64,000 bases of DNA from Alcanivoracaceae bacterium. GTDB lineage: Bacteria; Pseudomonadota; Gammaproteobacteria; Pseudomonadales; Alcanivoracaceae. Where the stretch lies: the NCBI GenBank assembly GCA_029210325.1, contig JARGPU010000002.1, positions 224,559 to 288,558 of the forward strand, in the 5' to 3' direction. The notes below the pieces were generated by a model. It had not been told where the DNA came from and made no database searches. It saw only the letters and a list, made by a program, of their open reading frames with translations. The stretch's first letter is position 1. Every line of letters starts with the position of its first letter. This document shows, piece after piece, positions 1-9,677 of this stretch. A program made the position numbers and the translations under genes.

Positions 1-113
1 AGGTAGTGCTCGGCCCTGTTACCGCCCATCGCATTCAGGCCAGCACTGGAGGCGCCAGTGCGACCTCCACCCAGCAATTACTCGAAGCCGTACCGGTGGT
101 TCGGCGCAGCTGA
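1..113 (+). CDS. MoxR-type AAA ATPase, C-terminal end (partial)
   Basis: The reading frame that begins at base 3 is open from the left edge to a TGA at 111-113 and encodes about 36 residues. They include a segment of the form VTAHRIQ and end in a QLLEAVPVVRR-like tail, which resembles the lid-domain end of MoxR ATPases. The assignment rests mostly on context: MoxR, DUF58 and transglutaminase genes form a very common conserved trio, and the TGA overlaps the ATG of the DUF58 gene by one base (TGATG), typical of translational coupling. MoxR proteins are AAA+ chaperone-like ATPases thought to help mature or insert partner proteins. The ATPase core lies outside the window, so no Walker motifs can be checked. 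Confidence 0.65.
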   Translation, partial: VVLGPVTAHRIQASTGGASATSTQQLLEAVPVVRRS

Positions 114-1075
114 TGAAGCGCTTCGGGCGGACGGCCAGGCAGCTGTGGCAGCGCTGGTTGCAGCGGCGCATTCCACCGTCTCGCAAGGTGACGTTGGATC
201 AGCGGCGCATATTTATCTTCCCCACGGGTTACGGCTTTCTATTTTTGCTGATCGCCGCACTTCTTTTTATCGGCGGCATTAACTACGAAAACAATCTGCT
301 ACTTGGCTTTTCCTTTCTGCTGGTTAGTCTTTTCCTGATCGCTATTTTGCATACCTTTCGTAATCTTGCCGGCGTCACTCTGGTCGCTGGGGGTATGCGA
401 CCAGGCTTCGCTGGTGCCAGAGGTGCTTTGGAAGTGCGGGTGCAGGGTGGCGCACATGCGCACCGTAGTTTGTGGCTCAGATGGCCCGGCGCAGTAGCGG
501 AAGAAGTATCGGTGGAGCCGGGGCAGCAACAGAGCCTGTGGCTGACTGTTCAGCTGAGTCGTCGCGGCCGTCAAGATTCTGGCCGGTTGCGCGTGGAAAC
601 CCGTTATCCATTGGGCTTGCTGCGTAGCTGGAGTCTTGTCGATCTGGACCACCAGTGTCTGGCGTGGCCCAAACCATTACCGGGTGGTGAATGTCCCGCC
701 AGCGGCGGTGAGGATGATGCCGGGCAGCAACATCAACGCGGTGGCAATGAAGAGTTTGAAGGGCTGCGTAGTTATGTGGCCGGGGACTCGCTGCGTTTGG
801 TGGACTGGAAAAGTTACGCCCGTGGACGTGGTTTGAACACCAAACAGTTCAGCGACCCGGCGGAGGGTCGCTTGTGGTTAGAGTGGCAAAGACTGCCTGG
901 TGTTGACCCGGAAAGCCGCTACAGCCGTCTGTGCTACTGGGTGCTAGAGCTGGATCGTGCCGGTGAGCGGTACGGTTTGATATTGCCAGACGGCTCGCTG
1001 GAACCGGATCTGGGGCCCCTGCAGCGCGAGCGGGCGCTGGAGATATTGGCATTGTCTGGCGAGGGAGGAGGCTGA
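113..1075 (+). CDS. DUF58 domain-containing membrane-anchored protein
   Basis: The 320-residue protein has two adjacent hydrophobic segments at about residues 34-80 and then a soluble region containing the DUF58 hallmark, a GNEEFEGLRSY stretch followed by GDSLRLVDWKSYAR near residues 212-240. DUF58 proteins are von Willebrand-A-like partners of MoxR ATPases, and the pair usually accompanies a transglutaminase-like membrane protein, as here. The exact biochemical role is unknown; cell-envelope or stress-related assembly is the usual inference. The start overlaps the upstream stop by one base and the stop overlaps the next start by one base (TGATG both times), so the three genes are almost certainly one operon. 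Confidence 0.9.
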   Translation: MKRFGRTARQLWQRWLQRRIPPSRKVTLDQRRIFIFPTGYGFLFLLIAALLFIGGINYENNLLLGFSFLLVSLFLIAILHTFRNLAGVTLVAGGMRPGFAGARGALEVRVQGGAHAHRSLWLRWPGAVAEEVSVEPGQQQSLWLTVQLSRRGRQDSGRLRVETRYPLGLLRSWSLVDLDHQCLAWPKPLPGGECPASGGEDDAGQQHQRGGNEEFEGLRSYVAGDSLRLVDWKSYARGRGLNTKQFSDPAEGRLWLEWQRLPGVDPESRYSRLCYWVLELDRAGERYGLILPDGSLEPDLGPLQRERALEILALSGEGGG

Positions 1076-3150
1076 TGGCACGGGTATATCAGGTTCCTCG
1101 GCATGCATTTCCCTGGCTGCTGGCCGGTGCCCTGTTGGCATCATTGCCGCATCTGTGGCGTGGTCCGTTATGGCTGGCGGTGGTGGTGCCGGTTCTACTT
1201 GGCTGGCGCACGCTGATTCAGCGTGGTGTGCTGGCCATGCCGGGCAAGCTGATTCGTTTTCCACTTTTACTTGCGGTGATTGGCGCCACGCTTTACAGCC
1301 ACGGCACGGTGCTGGGGCCGGAAGCAGGGGTGACTCTGCTGGTGGCTGCATTCGCTCTGAAAATGCTGGAAATGTTCCGGCTACGTGATGCCTATGTAGC
1401 GATCATTCTGGCCAGTTTTGTGCTCGCCACCACTTTTCTGTTTTCCCGTGATCCGCTTACCACCTTGTATATTGGTGTGGCACTGGTGGTGGTGATGGCT
1501 GCGCTGGTTGGGATTAATGATCCGGAAAGCGGCGTTTCGCCATGGCGACATCTGCGCCAATCCGGTTTGATGATTTTGCAGGCGCTGCCATTGATGCTGG
1601 TGTTTTTCGTGCTTGTGCCACGAATGCCGCCGCTGTGGAATTTACAGGTTAACCAGCAGCAGGCGAAAACCGGCATGAGCGACTCCATGTCGCCGGGAGA
1701 GATCAGTCGTTTGTCGCGACAAAGTGGCATTGCCTTTCGGGTGGAGTTTGACGGTGAGGTACCGCCGCCGGCTCAACGCTACTGGCGTGGTTTGACCTAT
1801 GGCTGGTTTGATGGTCGGCGCTGGAGCCAGGCGTTGCCGCCGGAAGTCAGGCAGCAGGAATATCTGCGTTTCCCTAACGGCCCGTCGCCAGAATGGTATG
1901 AGCGGTTACTTGCGGAGCGCGGCGAGCCTGATTGGCGCTATCGAGTGGTGATGGAGCGTACTGGTCAGCAATGGCTGTACGCGCTGTCTGTGCCTTTCAG
2001 TAATCGTCAGGAAGTCGGGCTGGCGCGAGATCTTCGGCTGGTGCGTAGAACCGATATTGAATCCACATTTGATTATCAGGTCGACAGTTACCAGATGCCC
2101 GTAGCTCATCAGGGCTTGCCGGAGTGGGAGCGACGTTTCTACACCAGCTTGCCGCAGGAGGGTGGCAACCCAAGAGCAACACAAATGGCCAAAGACTGGC
2201 GCGCCAGTGCTACCGGTGATGGAGCTTATATCACCCGGCTACTGCTTTGGTTCAACCAGGAAGAGTTTTATTACACTCTGGAGCCGCCGTTGCTTGGCGA
2301 GAACACGGTGGATGAATTCCTGTTCCGTACCCGGCGTGGCTTTTGTGAGCACTATGCTTCCAGTTTTGCCTTTATGTTACGGGCAGCGGGTATTCCCGCC
2401 CGTATCGTTGCCGGCTATCAGGGCGGTGAGCTGAATCCGCTGGGCAATCACCTGTTGGTGCGGCAATACGATGCTCATGTTTGGGTGGAGGCATGGTTGC
2501 CGGGGCAGGGCTGGGTCGAGTTCGACCCTACCGGAGCGGTGGCGCCGACCCGTATTGAGCAGGGTCTGGATGCGGCGCTGGCTGAGTACGGAGAGAGTGC
2601 ACTTACCGGCCTGGCGGGCGCCCTTCGTGGGGTGCCGCTGTTTGCCCGATTAAGCCTTCTGGCGGACTACATTGAGTTTGGCTGGGCAAAATGGGTGCTT
2701 GGCTACAGCCAGCAGAATCAACTGGAGTTTCTCAGCCGCTGGCTGGGCAAGGTTACGCCGCAGCGTATGGTGATGGCGCTGGCAGCGGTGGGTGGCGTCA
2801 TTATGCTGGCCATGTTGCTGTGGATGTTGTGGCGGGTACGCCGGCCCCGACTGGTGTGGTGGCAGCGTGAGCACCGTCGCATGACTCAGATGCTGTCTCG
2901 CCGGGGAGTGCCGCTGGCGCCACATCTAACCAGCGCCCAGATTGTGCAGATTGCCAGCGAATATTTTCCTGCTGCGGGTCAGCCGTTGCAGGATTGGCAG
3001 CGGTGTTATGACACCATCGCTTATCGTAAAGAGATTACTGAGCCTATGGTGCTGCGTCGTCAGTTGCGCCGTTTACGCCGACTGGTAGGGCGTCGTCTGA
3101 TTCGGCCTATCAGGCTGAATCCTAAAACAGACCTGCAAAGAGAAGCTTGA
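1075..3150 (+). CDS. tgpA: TgpA-type transglutaminase (DUF3488/transglutaminase-like), inner membrane
   Basis: The 691-residue protein starts with a membrane domain of several helices (about residues 10-185), followed by a periplasmic transglutaminase-like domain, then a single hydrophobic helix near 560-585 and a cytoplasmic basic tail. The catalytic triad is visible: Cys in RGFCEHYA (about 422), His in DAHVWVEAW (about 466) and Asp in VEFDPTG (about 483). Pseudomonas TgpA, a protein of the same layout and size, is essential in P. aeruginosa and has transglutaminase activity. Here it closes the MoxR-DUF58-TgpA trio. Substrates are unknown; an envelope protein cross-linking or proteolytic role is possible. 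Confidence 0.92.
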   Translation: MARVYQVPRHAFPWLLAGALLASLPHLWRGPLWLAVVVPVLLGWRTLIQRGVLAMPGKLIRFPLLLAVIGATLYSHGTVLGPEAGVTLLVAAFALKMLEMFRLRDAYVAIILASFVLATTFLFSRDPLTTLYIGVALVVVMAALVGINDPESGVSPWRHLRQSGLMILQALPLMLVFFVLVPRMPPLWNLQVNQQQAKTGMSDSMSPGEISRLSRQSGIAFRVEFDGEVPPPAQRYWRGLTYGWFDGRRWSQALPPEVRQQEYLRFPNGPSPEWYERLLAERGEPDWRYRVVMERTGQQWLYALSVPFSNRQEVGLARDLRLVRRTDIESTFDYQVDSYQMPVAHQGLPEWERRFYTSLPQEGGNPRATQMAKDWRASATGDGAYITRLLLWFNQEEFYYTLEPPLLGENTVDEFLFRTRRGFCEHYASSFAFMLRAAGIPARIVAGYQGGELNPLGNHLLVRQYDAHVWVEAWLPGQGWVEFDPTGAVAPTRIEQGLDAALAEYGESALTGLAGALRGVPLFARLSLLADYIEFGWAKWVLGYSQQNQLEFLSRWLGKVTPQRMVMALAAVGGVIMLAMLLWMLWRVRRPRLVWWQREHRRMTQMLSRRGVPLAPHLTSAQIVQIASEYFPAAGQPLQDWQRCYDTIAYRKEITEPMVLRRQLRRLRRLVGRRLIRPIRLNPKTDLQREA

Positions 3151-3156
3151 TTCGCT

Positions 3157-3846
3157 ATGGCCCGACTTCACCCGATGCTCAAGCAGGCTTTGCCCCTATT
3201 ACCCGAAAGTGTGCCGGTGCACCTTTTTACCCGGCACTCGGTGCGCGAGCTGGCTACCGATGGCTTTGCTGACTACCGTCTGCCGTTGACGCCTGAAGGC
3301 ATTGCCATGGCCCGCGGTTGGGGAGCTGATCTGGGCAGGCCAATCAGTCGCTTCAGCAGCAGCCCAGTGGGCCGCTGTGTGGATACCGCGCAGGCCATGA
3401 TGGAAGGTGGCATCGAAGCCGGTTTGCTGGATAAGCCTGTGGAGATTGAACGCAGCATGGTGCTGGTTGAGCCCGGTTGCTATGTGGAAGACGTTGCCCG
3501 GGTAGGTCCGCATTTTTTAAAAATGGGGGCACTGCGCTTTATTAACCAGCACCTCAGTGAAGGAATGGAAGGTCTGCTGAGTCCACAGGCTGGGCGGCAA
3601 AAGCTACTCGCCTTCATGCGTGAGCGTAACCCGCAAGCTGGCTCGCTGGCTGTACACGTTTCCCACGACACTATCCTGATTGCCTTTGTGGCCAGTTTGC
3701 TGGGTCTTGATCAGGTTGCCGAGAAAGACTGGCCGTGGATGATGGAGGGCTGCTGGCTGTGGTTCGATGACAGCGAGTTACATTGGATCTGGCGCGGTGA
3801 CTGGCGCCGCAAGCCGTTGCAGCAGCTGCTGCTTGAGCAGCCCTGA
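3157..3846 (+). CDS. Histidine phosphatase (phosphoglycerate mutase-like) family protein
   Basis: The 229-residue protein carries the RH signature of the branch-1 histidine phosphatase fold in LFTRHSVRE (about residue 26) and a second conserved His in AVHVSHDT (about residue 168), the usual proton-donor region of the acid-phosphatase-like subgroup. No signal peptide is seen, so it is likely cytoplasmic. It begins only six bases after tgpA and may be the last gene of that operon. The substrate cannot be inferred; sugar phosphates, nucleotides or phosphoproteins are all possible. Confidence 0.82.
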   Translation: MARLHPMLKQALPLLPESVPVHLFTRHSVRELATDGFADYRLPLTPEGIAMARGWGADLGRPISRFSSSPVGRCVDTAQAMMEGGIEAGLLDKPVEIERSMVLVEPGCYVEDVARVGPHFLKMGALRFINQHLSEGMEGLLSPQAGRQKLLAFMRERNPQAGSLAVHVSHDTILIAFVASLLGLDQVAEKDWPWMMEGCWLWFDDSELHWIWRGDWRRKPLQQLLLEQP

Positions 3847-3934
3847 GCTTGTTTTTGCGATAGCCCGGAGCCAGCTTTGATATGGCCGCTTCTGATATAG
3901 TGTCAGCCCGTCATTAATTGGAGGTCTTTGCACC

Positions 3935-4870
3935 TTGTCTGCTGCCCTTGTATTGCGCGACGTGCGCAAAACCTACGCCAATGGCGTCGAAGCCCTGAAG
4001 GGCATCAGTCTGGAAGTTCAGGCTGGTGATTTTTTTGCTTTGCTGGGCCCCAATGGGGCCGGCAAGTCGACCACTATCGGGATTATTAGCTCTCTGGTAA
4101 ACAGCAGTGGCGGTTCGGTAGAAGTATTCGGCTACGATCTGGATCGCGAGCGGGTATTGGCCAAGCAGCGCGTCGGTGTGGTACCGCAGGAATTCAACTT
4201 CAATCAGTTCGAGAAGGTGTTCGATATTCTTATCGCTCAGGCTGGCTTTTATGGCATCCCCGCAGCCAAGGCCGCTGAGCGCGCCGAGCACTACCTGCGT
4301 AAGCTCGGCTTGTGGGATAAGCGTGAGAGCCAGTCCCGCATGTTATCTGGTGGCATGAAGCGTCGCCTGATGATTGCCCGGGCGCTGGTGCATGAGCCCG
4401 ATCTGTTGATTCTGGATGAGCCCACAGCGGGTGTGGATATCGAGTTGCGTCGATCCATGTGGGACTTTCTGATTGAGCTGAACCAGCAGGGCAAGACAAT
4501 TATTCTGACTACTCACTATCTGGAAGAGGCGGAGTCGCTGTGCCGGCGTATTGCCATTATTGACCGCGGCCAGATCGTCGAGAATACGGATATGAAGTCT
4601 TTGCTGGAAAAGCTCGATGTGGAAACCTTTGTGCTGGATCTGGCCGCGCCACTAGGCGAAGCGCCTTCGCTTAAGGGTCTGGAAGTGCGTCTGCGTGATG
4701 CGCGCACTTTGGAAGTGGCAGTGCCAAAAACCAGGCCGCTGAATGATTTGTTTGTGGCGCTGGGGGAGAAGGGTATTTCGGTGCTGAGCATGCGCAATAA
4801 GAGTAATCGTCTGGAAGAGCTGTTTTTGCGCTTGGTAGAGCGCAATCTACCGGCTGGAGGTGGCGCATGA
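3935..4870 (+). CDS. yadG: ABC transporter ATP-binding protein, YadG-like
   Basis: The 311-residue ATPase has Walker A GPNGAGKST (about residue 43), the signature LSGGMKRRL, Walker B LLILDEPTAG and a switch His in LTTHYLEEAE. Length and the neighbouring permease match the YadG/YadH pair of E. coli, an ABC-2 type exporter of unknown cargo. The start is a TTG preceded by GGAGG at 3920-3924; no ATG gives the full nucleotide-binding domain. The end overlaps the permease start by four bases (ATGA), indicating coupled translation. The roughly 90 bases upstream contain a TATAGT hexamer that might be a -10 element, but no convincing -35 accompanies it. Confidence 0.93.
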   Translation: MSAALVLRDVRKTYANGVEALKGISLEVQAGDFFALLGPNGAGKSTTIGIISSLVNSSGGSVEVFGYDLDRERVLAKQRVGVVPQEFNFNQFEKVFDILIAQAGFYGIPAAKAAERAEHYLRKLGLWDKRESQSRMLSGGMKRRLMIARALVHEPDLLILDEPTAGVDIELRRSMWDFLIELNQQGKTIILTTHYLEEAESLCRRIAIIDRGQIVENTDMKSLLEKLDVETFVLDLAAPLGEAPSLKGLEVRLRDARTLEVAVPKTRPLNDLFVALGEKGISVLSMRNKSNRLEELFLRLVERNLPAGGGA

Positions 4871-5640
4871 AAGTGTCTTTTCAGTGGGTGGCGTTTCATA
4901 CCATTGTGGCCAAGGAAATACGTCGTTTTGTCCGTATTTGGCCCCAGACTCTGCTGCCGCCAGCGATCACCATGACCCTGTATTTCGTTATCTTCGGTAA
5001 CCTTATTGGTAGCCGAATTGGTGATATGGGCGGCTTTGATTATATGCAGTTCATTGTCCCGGGACTGGTGATGATGAGCGTGATTCAGAACAGCTACGGC
5101 AATGTGGTTAGCTCGTTCTATTCAACCAAGTTCCAGCGCTCGATTGAGGAAATGCTGGTTTCCCCCATGTCCGCCACCACTATTCTCTTAGGCTATATCG
5201 CGGGCGGTGTGGCCCGTGGTTTGTGCGTTGGCGTAATTGTTACTCTGTTATCGCTGTTCTTTACTCACTTGCAGGTGCAGCACATTCTGGTCACGGTGTT
5301 GGTGGTGTTGCTCACCGCAGTGCTGTTTGCAATCGCCGGTTTTATCAACGCCATCTTTGCCAACAAGTTTGATGATGTGGCAATTATTCCTACCTTCGTA
5401 CTGACTCCGCTGACCTATCTGGGCGGTGTGTTTTACTCGATTGATCTGCTGCCGGAGTTCTGGCGTATGGTGTCGTTGCTTAATCCGGTGGTCTATATGG
5501 TCAACGTATTTCGCTACGGCTTGCTGGGTGTCAGCGATGTGAACGTGGTCGCTTCACTGGCAGCGATTGTTATGTTTACTGGTGGTCTGTTTTTCTGGGC
5601 GCTGTGGTTGCTTAAACGGGGTGTCGGTATTCGGCACTGA
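4867..5640 (+). CDS. yadH: ABC-2 type transporter permease, YadH-like
   Basis: The 257-residue protein has about six hydrophobic segments and the ABC-2 signature region near [18 protein letters not shown] (about residues 178-195), followed by [14 protein letters not shown]. It is the membrane half of the exporter whose ATPase overlaps its start codon. Family members move diverse substrates such as lipids, polysaccharides or drugs; the cargo of YadGH is not established. It is followed after 35 bases by queF on the same strand, so the two may be co-transcribed without being functionally related. Confidence 0.93.
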   Translation: MKVSFQWVAFHTIVAKEIRRFVRIWPQTLLPPAITMTLYFVIFGNLIGSRIGDMGGFDYMQFIVPGLVMMSVIQNSYGNVVSSFYSTKFQRSIEEMLVSPMSATTILLGYIAGGVARGLCVGVIVTLLSLFFTHLQVQHILVTVLVVLLTAVLFAIAGFINAIFANKFDDVAIIPTFVLTPLTYLGGVFYSIDLLPEFWRMVSLLNPVVYMVNVFRYGLLGVSDVNVVASLAAIVMFTGGLFFWALWLLKRGVGIRH

Positions 5641-5675
5641 TTGCAGATCGGTTATCGGTTTTCGGAGAGTCACTT

Positions 5676-6500
5676 ATGGCCAACCCGTTTGATGAAACGC
5701 CGCTTGGTCGGCGTACCGACTATATAGACCAGTACACCCCGTCTTTGCTTTGTCCGGTGCCGCGCTGGGATGCCCGTGAGGTGCTGGAGCTTGATCCGCA
5801 GTCGCTACCATTCCACGGCGTGGACCTGTGGACTGCCTACGAGGTTTCATGGCTGGACAGTCGGGGAAAGCCGGTGGTCGCCATGGCGGAGTTTGCGGTG
5901 CCTTGCAATAGCCGCAATCTGGTCGAGTCCAAATCCCTCAAGTTATATCTAAACTCCTTTGCTAACAGCCGCTTTGGCTCGGCGAAGGAGGTTCGTGAGC
6001 TAATGGAGAAGGATCTTTCTGATTGTGCCGGTGGTCCGGTGGATGTGCGCCTGCTGTCTTTAGATGAGGCAGCACGAGAGCCATGGCTGGAGATCAAGGG
6101 GCAGTGCATTGATCTACTGGACATTGATATTGATGATAGCGCGGAGCAGGTAGCACTGCTGGCGGATCAGGGGGCGGAGCGGAGCGAGACACTTTATAGC
6201 CATTTGCTGCGCAGCCTCTGCCCGGTCACTGGACAACCGGACTGGGCCACGCTGGTAGTACGTTATACCGGTGCGCCGATTAGTCAGGTGACACTACTGC
6301 GCTATGTGGTCGCGCTGCGTAATCATCAGGGTTTTCATGAGCAGATTGTTGAGCAGGTATTCAGCGATATTCTGGAACAATGTGAGCCGCGCCAGCTAAG
6401 TGTTTATGGTCGCTTTACCCGCCGTGGTGGGCTGGACATTAATCCATTTCGGTCCAACTTCGAGGATCGTCCGCTCAATCGCAGGGTGGTGCGTCAATAG
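5676..6500 (+). CDS. queF: NADPH-dependent 7-cyano-7-deazaguanine reductase QueF
   Basis: QueF reduces preQ0 to preQ1 with NADPH in queuosine biosynthesis for tRNA wobble position 34. The 274 residues match the long two-domain (YqcD, E. coli) type rather than the short Bacillus type. The QueF motif [12 protein letters not shown] lies near residues 87-98. The catalytic cysteine is in [10 protein letters not shown] (Cys182) with the conserved Asp seven residues later (Asp189), the same spacing as in the E. coli enzyme. GGAGAG sits about eight bases before the ATG. The gene is convergent with the AbgT-family transporter, ending three bases before that gene's stop. Confidence 0.97.
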   Translation: MANPFDETPLGRRTDYIDQYTPSLLCPVPRWDAREVLELDPQSLPFHGVDLWTAYEVSWLDSRGKPVVAMAEFAVPCNSRNLVESKSLKLYLNSFANSRFGSAKEVRELMEKDLSDCAGGPVDVRLLSLDEAAREPWLEIKGQCIDLLDIDIDDSAEQVALLADQGAERSETLYSHLLRSLCPVTGQPDWATLVVRYTGAPISQVTLLRYVVALRNHQGFHEQIVEQVFSDILEQCEPRQLSVYGRFTRRGGLDINPFRSNFEDRPLNRRVVRQ

Positions 6501-6503
6501 GCT

Positions 6504-7970
6504 TCAGCTCGGACCGAGGGGTAAACCGATGCTTAGCCAAATCGCCAGCAGGGCTGTCCAGCTCAACAATAGGGCCAGACTGTAGGGCAGCATCATTGCC
6601 ATCAGCGTACCAATGCCGGCATCACTCTGGTGACGGCGGACAAAACCCAGCACCAGAGCAAAGTACGGCATCAGTGGAGTGATGATGTTGGTACTGGAAT
6701 CACCAACGCGAAATGCAGCTTGAGTGGCTTCTGGAGTAACCCCCGCCAGCATCAGCATCGGTATCAGTAGCGGGGCCAGCAATGCCCACTTTGCCGAGGC
6801 ACTGCCGATCATCAGGTTAAGCAAGGCTACCAGCAGTACCAGCCCGGTCATCATTGCAGCTATAGGCATATCCGCAGCTGCAAGCAGTGCCGCACCCTTC
6901 ACGGCAAGCACAAGAGCAAGGCCGGTCCAGTTAAACCAGGCAATGAATTGGGCGGCAAAAAACATCAGCACCAGATAGCCAGCCAACTGCGCCATAGTGC
7001 TTTCCATTGCCGTGATTACATCCGCACCATTTTTGAAACGGCCACTGCTGCGCCCAAAAACCAGTCCGCAAATGGCGAATCCCAGAGCGACAATAATCAC
7101 GATGGAGCTCATAAATGGTGAGCTCAGCAGGGAGCCGCTGTCGGGGTGGCGTAATGGAGCGTCTGCGGGCAATGTCAGCCATGCTAGGCCGGCCAGGTAG
7201 ATTAGTGCGCTGGCCATGGTCAGGAATTTTGCCCGCCGCGAGACCGCTGCATCGTCATCATGCAATGGCGAGGACTGGCAGGTTTTCTCTGGCTGTAGGG
7301 CAGCGACCAGACTGACCACTACGGTGACCAGTAAGGTGGAAACCAGCATGAACCAGTAATTAGCCGCGGCTTCTACTGTTGCTGCCGGGTCGATGCTGCG
7401 TGCTGCTTCAGTGCTGATGCCAGCAAGCAATGCATCGACCGGGCCCAGTAGCAGGTTGGCACTGAAGCCACCGGACACGCCTGCGAAGGCCACCGCGATG
7501 CCAGTTAATGGTGATCGGCCGGCGCGTTGAAACAGCAGGGCGGCGAGAGGAATCAGAACCACATAGCCTGCATCTGCGGCAAGGCTGGAGAGCACCCCGG
7601 CAAAGGCCACTAGCGGCGTAAGCCAGGTCTTGGGCGCGCGGCGAACCACTCCTGCAAGCATATTGCCAAGCAAGCCGGACTGTTCGGCAAGGCCAATGCC
7701 CAGCATCGCCACCAGCACCACTCCTAATGGTGCAAAGCCAGTGAAGTTGCTAACCGCACTGGTCAGCATCCAGCGAATGCCTTCGCCGGATAACAGTGAG
7801 CGTACTTGCAGTGGCTCACCACTAACCGGGTGCAGGGCATCAACGGGGGATAAATTAAACAGCAGGCTGATCGGCAGAATCAGCAGGCTTAACCAGACAA
7901 ACAGCAAAGTGGGGTGGGGCAGGCGGTTACCAATTCGCTCTACCCGTATAAGCCAGTTAGATGCGGACAT
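6504..7970 (-). CDS. AbgT-family transporter
   Basis: The 488-residue integral membrane protein has about eleven to thirteen hydrophobic segments. Two features point to the AbgT/MtrF family: the NRLPHPTLLFVWLSLLIL start and a late GDSSTNIITPLMPYF segment with helix-breaking polar residues. Characterised members import p-aminobenzoyl-glutamate or export sulfonamides, probably driven by protons or sodium; the substrate here is not known. It begins eight bases after the adenylate cyclase gene, on the same strand, which suggests a two-gene operon. It is convergent with queF. Confidence 0.88.
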   Translation of the reverse strand: MSASNWLIRVERIGNRLPHPTLLFVWLSLLILPISLLFNLSPVDALHPVSGEPLQVRSLLSGEGIRWMLTSAVSNFTGFAPLGVVLVAMLGIGLAEQSGLLGNMLAGVVRRAPKTWLTPLVAFAGVLSSLAADAGYVVLIPLAALLFQRAGRSPLTGIAVAFAGVSGGFSANLLLGPVDALLAGISTEAARSIDPAATVEAAANYWFMLVSTLLVTVVVSLVAALQPEKTCQSSPLHDDDAAVSRRAKFLTMASALIYLAGLAWLTLPADAPLRHPDSGSLLSSPFMSSIVIIVALGFAICGLVFGRSSGRFKNGADVITAMESTMAQLAGYLVLMFFAAQFIAWFNWTGLALVLAVKGAALLAAADMPIAAMMTGLVLLVALLNLMIGSASAKWALLAPLLIPMLMLAGVTPEATQAAFRVGDSSTNIITPLMPYFALVLGFVRRHQSDAGIGTLMAMMLPYSLALLLSWTALLAIWLSIGLPLGPS

Positions 7971-7978
7971 GCTGCGCC

Positions 7979-9541
7979 TCAGACAATCAGACGGTCTTTC
8001 ACCGTCATGGCGGTTTTGCCAAGTACTTCCATGACCTTGCCGCGATCACGGTCTCGCAGCTTGCTGCTATCGACGTGCAGGGAGAAGCCTTCGGTTTGTA
8101 GGTCAACCGCGGTCTCCTGTGCTTTTTTCAACCCGGTGGCGGCACTGGCAAGGCCAATAAGAATGCGTTTCTTATCAAAATTTCGCACCTTTGGCAGGTC
8201 CATGAAAATGGCGAAGCCCGGCGCTTCCAGAGACAGGAAGCCGGCGCCACTGCCCGCGCGGCTTTTCATTTCCAATACTTCATAAACAGGAATCGGGCGA
8301 TTGAAACCCTTGGCCTGAATGTCGCCCATGGCCCGGCACAGGATGCGGTCCTTGACCAGTTCATAGGTTGTTTGGGAGACAAGGATGTGACTTGGTCGGC
8401 AGGCGGACTCCAAACGGCTGGCCAGGTTTACGTCGGTGCCAAGGATGGTGTAATCAAGTCGTGTGTCAGTACCGAAGTTGCCCACAGTGCAGTAACCGGT
8501 GTTGATGCCGATACGAATTTCCAGCTTGTGCTCGATACCCTCGCGCTTCCACTGCTGGCGTAGCAGCTTCATCTGCTTCTGCATGTCGATGGCCATGGCC
8601 ACGCAGGCAGTAGCGTCTTCTTTGGAGCCTTTACTGCTAGGGTCGCCGAAGAACACCATCACCGCATCGCCGATAAACTTGTCGACGGTGCCGCCGTGGC
8701 GGCTGGCAATGCGGGTCATCTCGCTGAGATAAGTGTTCAGCATTTTTGTCAGGGTATCGAGAGGTAGCTCCTCCGACATGGCACTAAAGCCCTTGATGTC
8801 AGAGAAGAATACGGTGAGCTTTTTACGCCGTGTTTCCAGCTTTGCATCGCGTTTGCCAGAAAATAGTGAGCCCCATATCTGCGGGGACAGGTATTTAGCT
8901 AGTTTGCGCGATAGCTCCACAGCCTGTTTTTGCTGGTTGGCCATCTGTGCCTGAGCGGATAGCAGAATGCGGGTTTGAGAATGGGTTTGAAATGAGGTGG
9001 CGCCGACGAACAAGCCAAGGCCAACCATGGACATAACCGATAGCAGTACTGGTGTCTCCTCCACCGGCAGGACATGGAAACCCATAATCAGTGCGCCGGC
9101 GACTGCGCCCACTACGGTGCCGAAAATATTCATCAGCCAGATGTACAAGCCACCACTGGTTACCGCGTTGGCATGGACAATGATCAGCAGTGCCAGTGCC
9201 GGCACCATTGAGAAGTGCAGGGCGGCAATCGCTACACCAATCATCACGGCATCAATTTGCACCAGTACCCTGCTGGTTTCCTGTTGGCGCTGTCCTTTGC
9301 GCTCCATAAGGGCGGCTACAATTTGGGCGATCAATGGATAGGCCAGCAGCACGGCAAGAATGATCAGGTAATCGAATGGGTAAACACCATGCTGGATTCC
9401 CACCGACAGCAGCAATACCGCAACCACGAACTCCAGCATACGGATGTAGTTGGCCATCCGTCGGGCATGGGCCTGCGGGTCTTCATCAATGCGGCGACGT
9501 TTGCCGGGGACGGGGCTTGCCTTCATGGTGCTCGGGGTCAC
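7979..9541 (-). CDS. Membrane-bound class III adenylate/guanylate cyclase
   Basis: The 520-residue protein has about six transmembrane helices (residues 30-185), a short linker that is probably helical, and a class III cyclase catalytic domain (about 235-410). The metal-binding aspartates appear in VFFSDIKGFS and GDAVMVFFGD, the candidate base-selecting Lys in VDKFIGD, and the transition-state Asn/Arg pair in DVNLASRLES. The extra 100 C-terminal residues are of unclear function. It would make cAMP (less likely cGMP) at the inner membrane. The ORF-track ATG is used; a second in-frame ATG five codons on is also possible. A CRP/Vfr-like site is seen elsewhere in this window upstream of the DUF11 operon. 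Confidence 0.9.
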   Translation of the reverse strand: MTPSTMKASPVPGKRRRIDEDPQAHARRMANYIRMLEFVVAVLLLSVGIQHGVYPFDYLIILAVLLAYPLIAQIVAALMERKGQRQQETSRVLVQIDAVMIGVAIAALHFSMVPALALLIIVHANAVTSGGLYIWLMNIFGTVVGAVAGALIMGFHVLPVEETPVLLSVMSMVGLGLFVGATSFQTHSQTRILLSAQAQMANQQKQAVELSRKLAKYLSPQIWGSLFSGKRDAKLETRRKKLTVFFSDIKGFSAMSEELPLDTLTKMLNTYLSEMTRIASRHGGTVDKFIGDAVMVFFGDPSSKGSKEDATACVAMAIDMQKQMKLLRQQWKREGIEHKLEIRIGINTGYCTVGNFGTDTRLDYTILGTDVNLASRLESACRPSHILVSQTTYELVKDRILCRAMGDIQAKGFNRPIPVYEVLEMKSRAGSGAGFLSLEAPGFAIFMDLPKVRNFDKKRILIGLASAATGLKKAQETAVDLQTEGFSLHVDSSKLRDRDRGKVMEVLGKTAMTVKDRLIV

Positions 9542-9677
9542 TCTTCTACCGGCGAATTAGGATGGGTAAAGGTTAACCGTAATGAAGCTAAGAAAGAAGG
9601 CGTAGGAGCCATTCTGCCCATCTGTGGGGCGGCTCCGTTACAATGTCGGCACTTTATATGGCAGCGAGTCGACAAAC

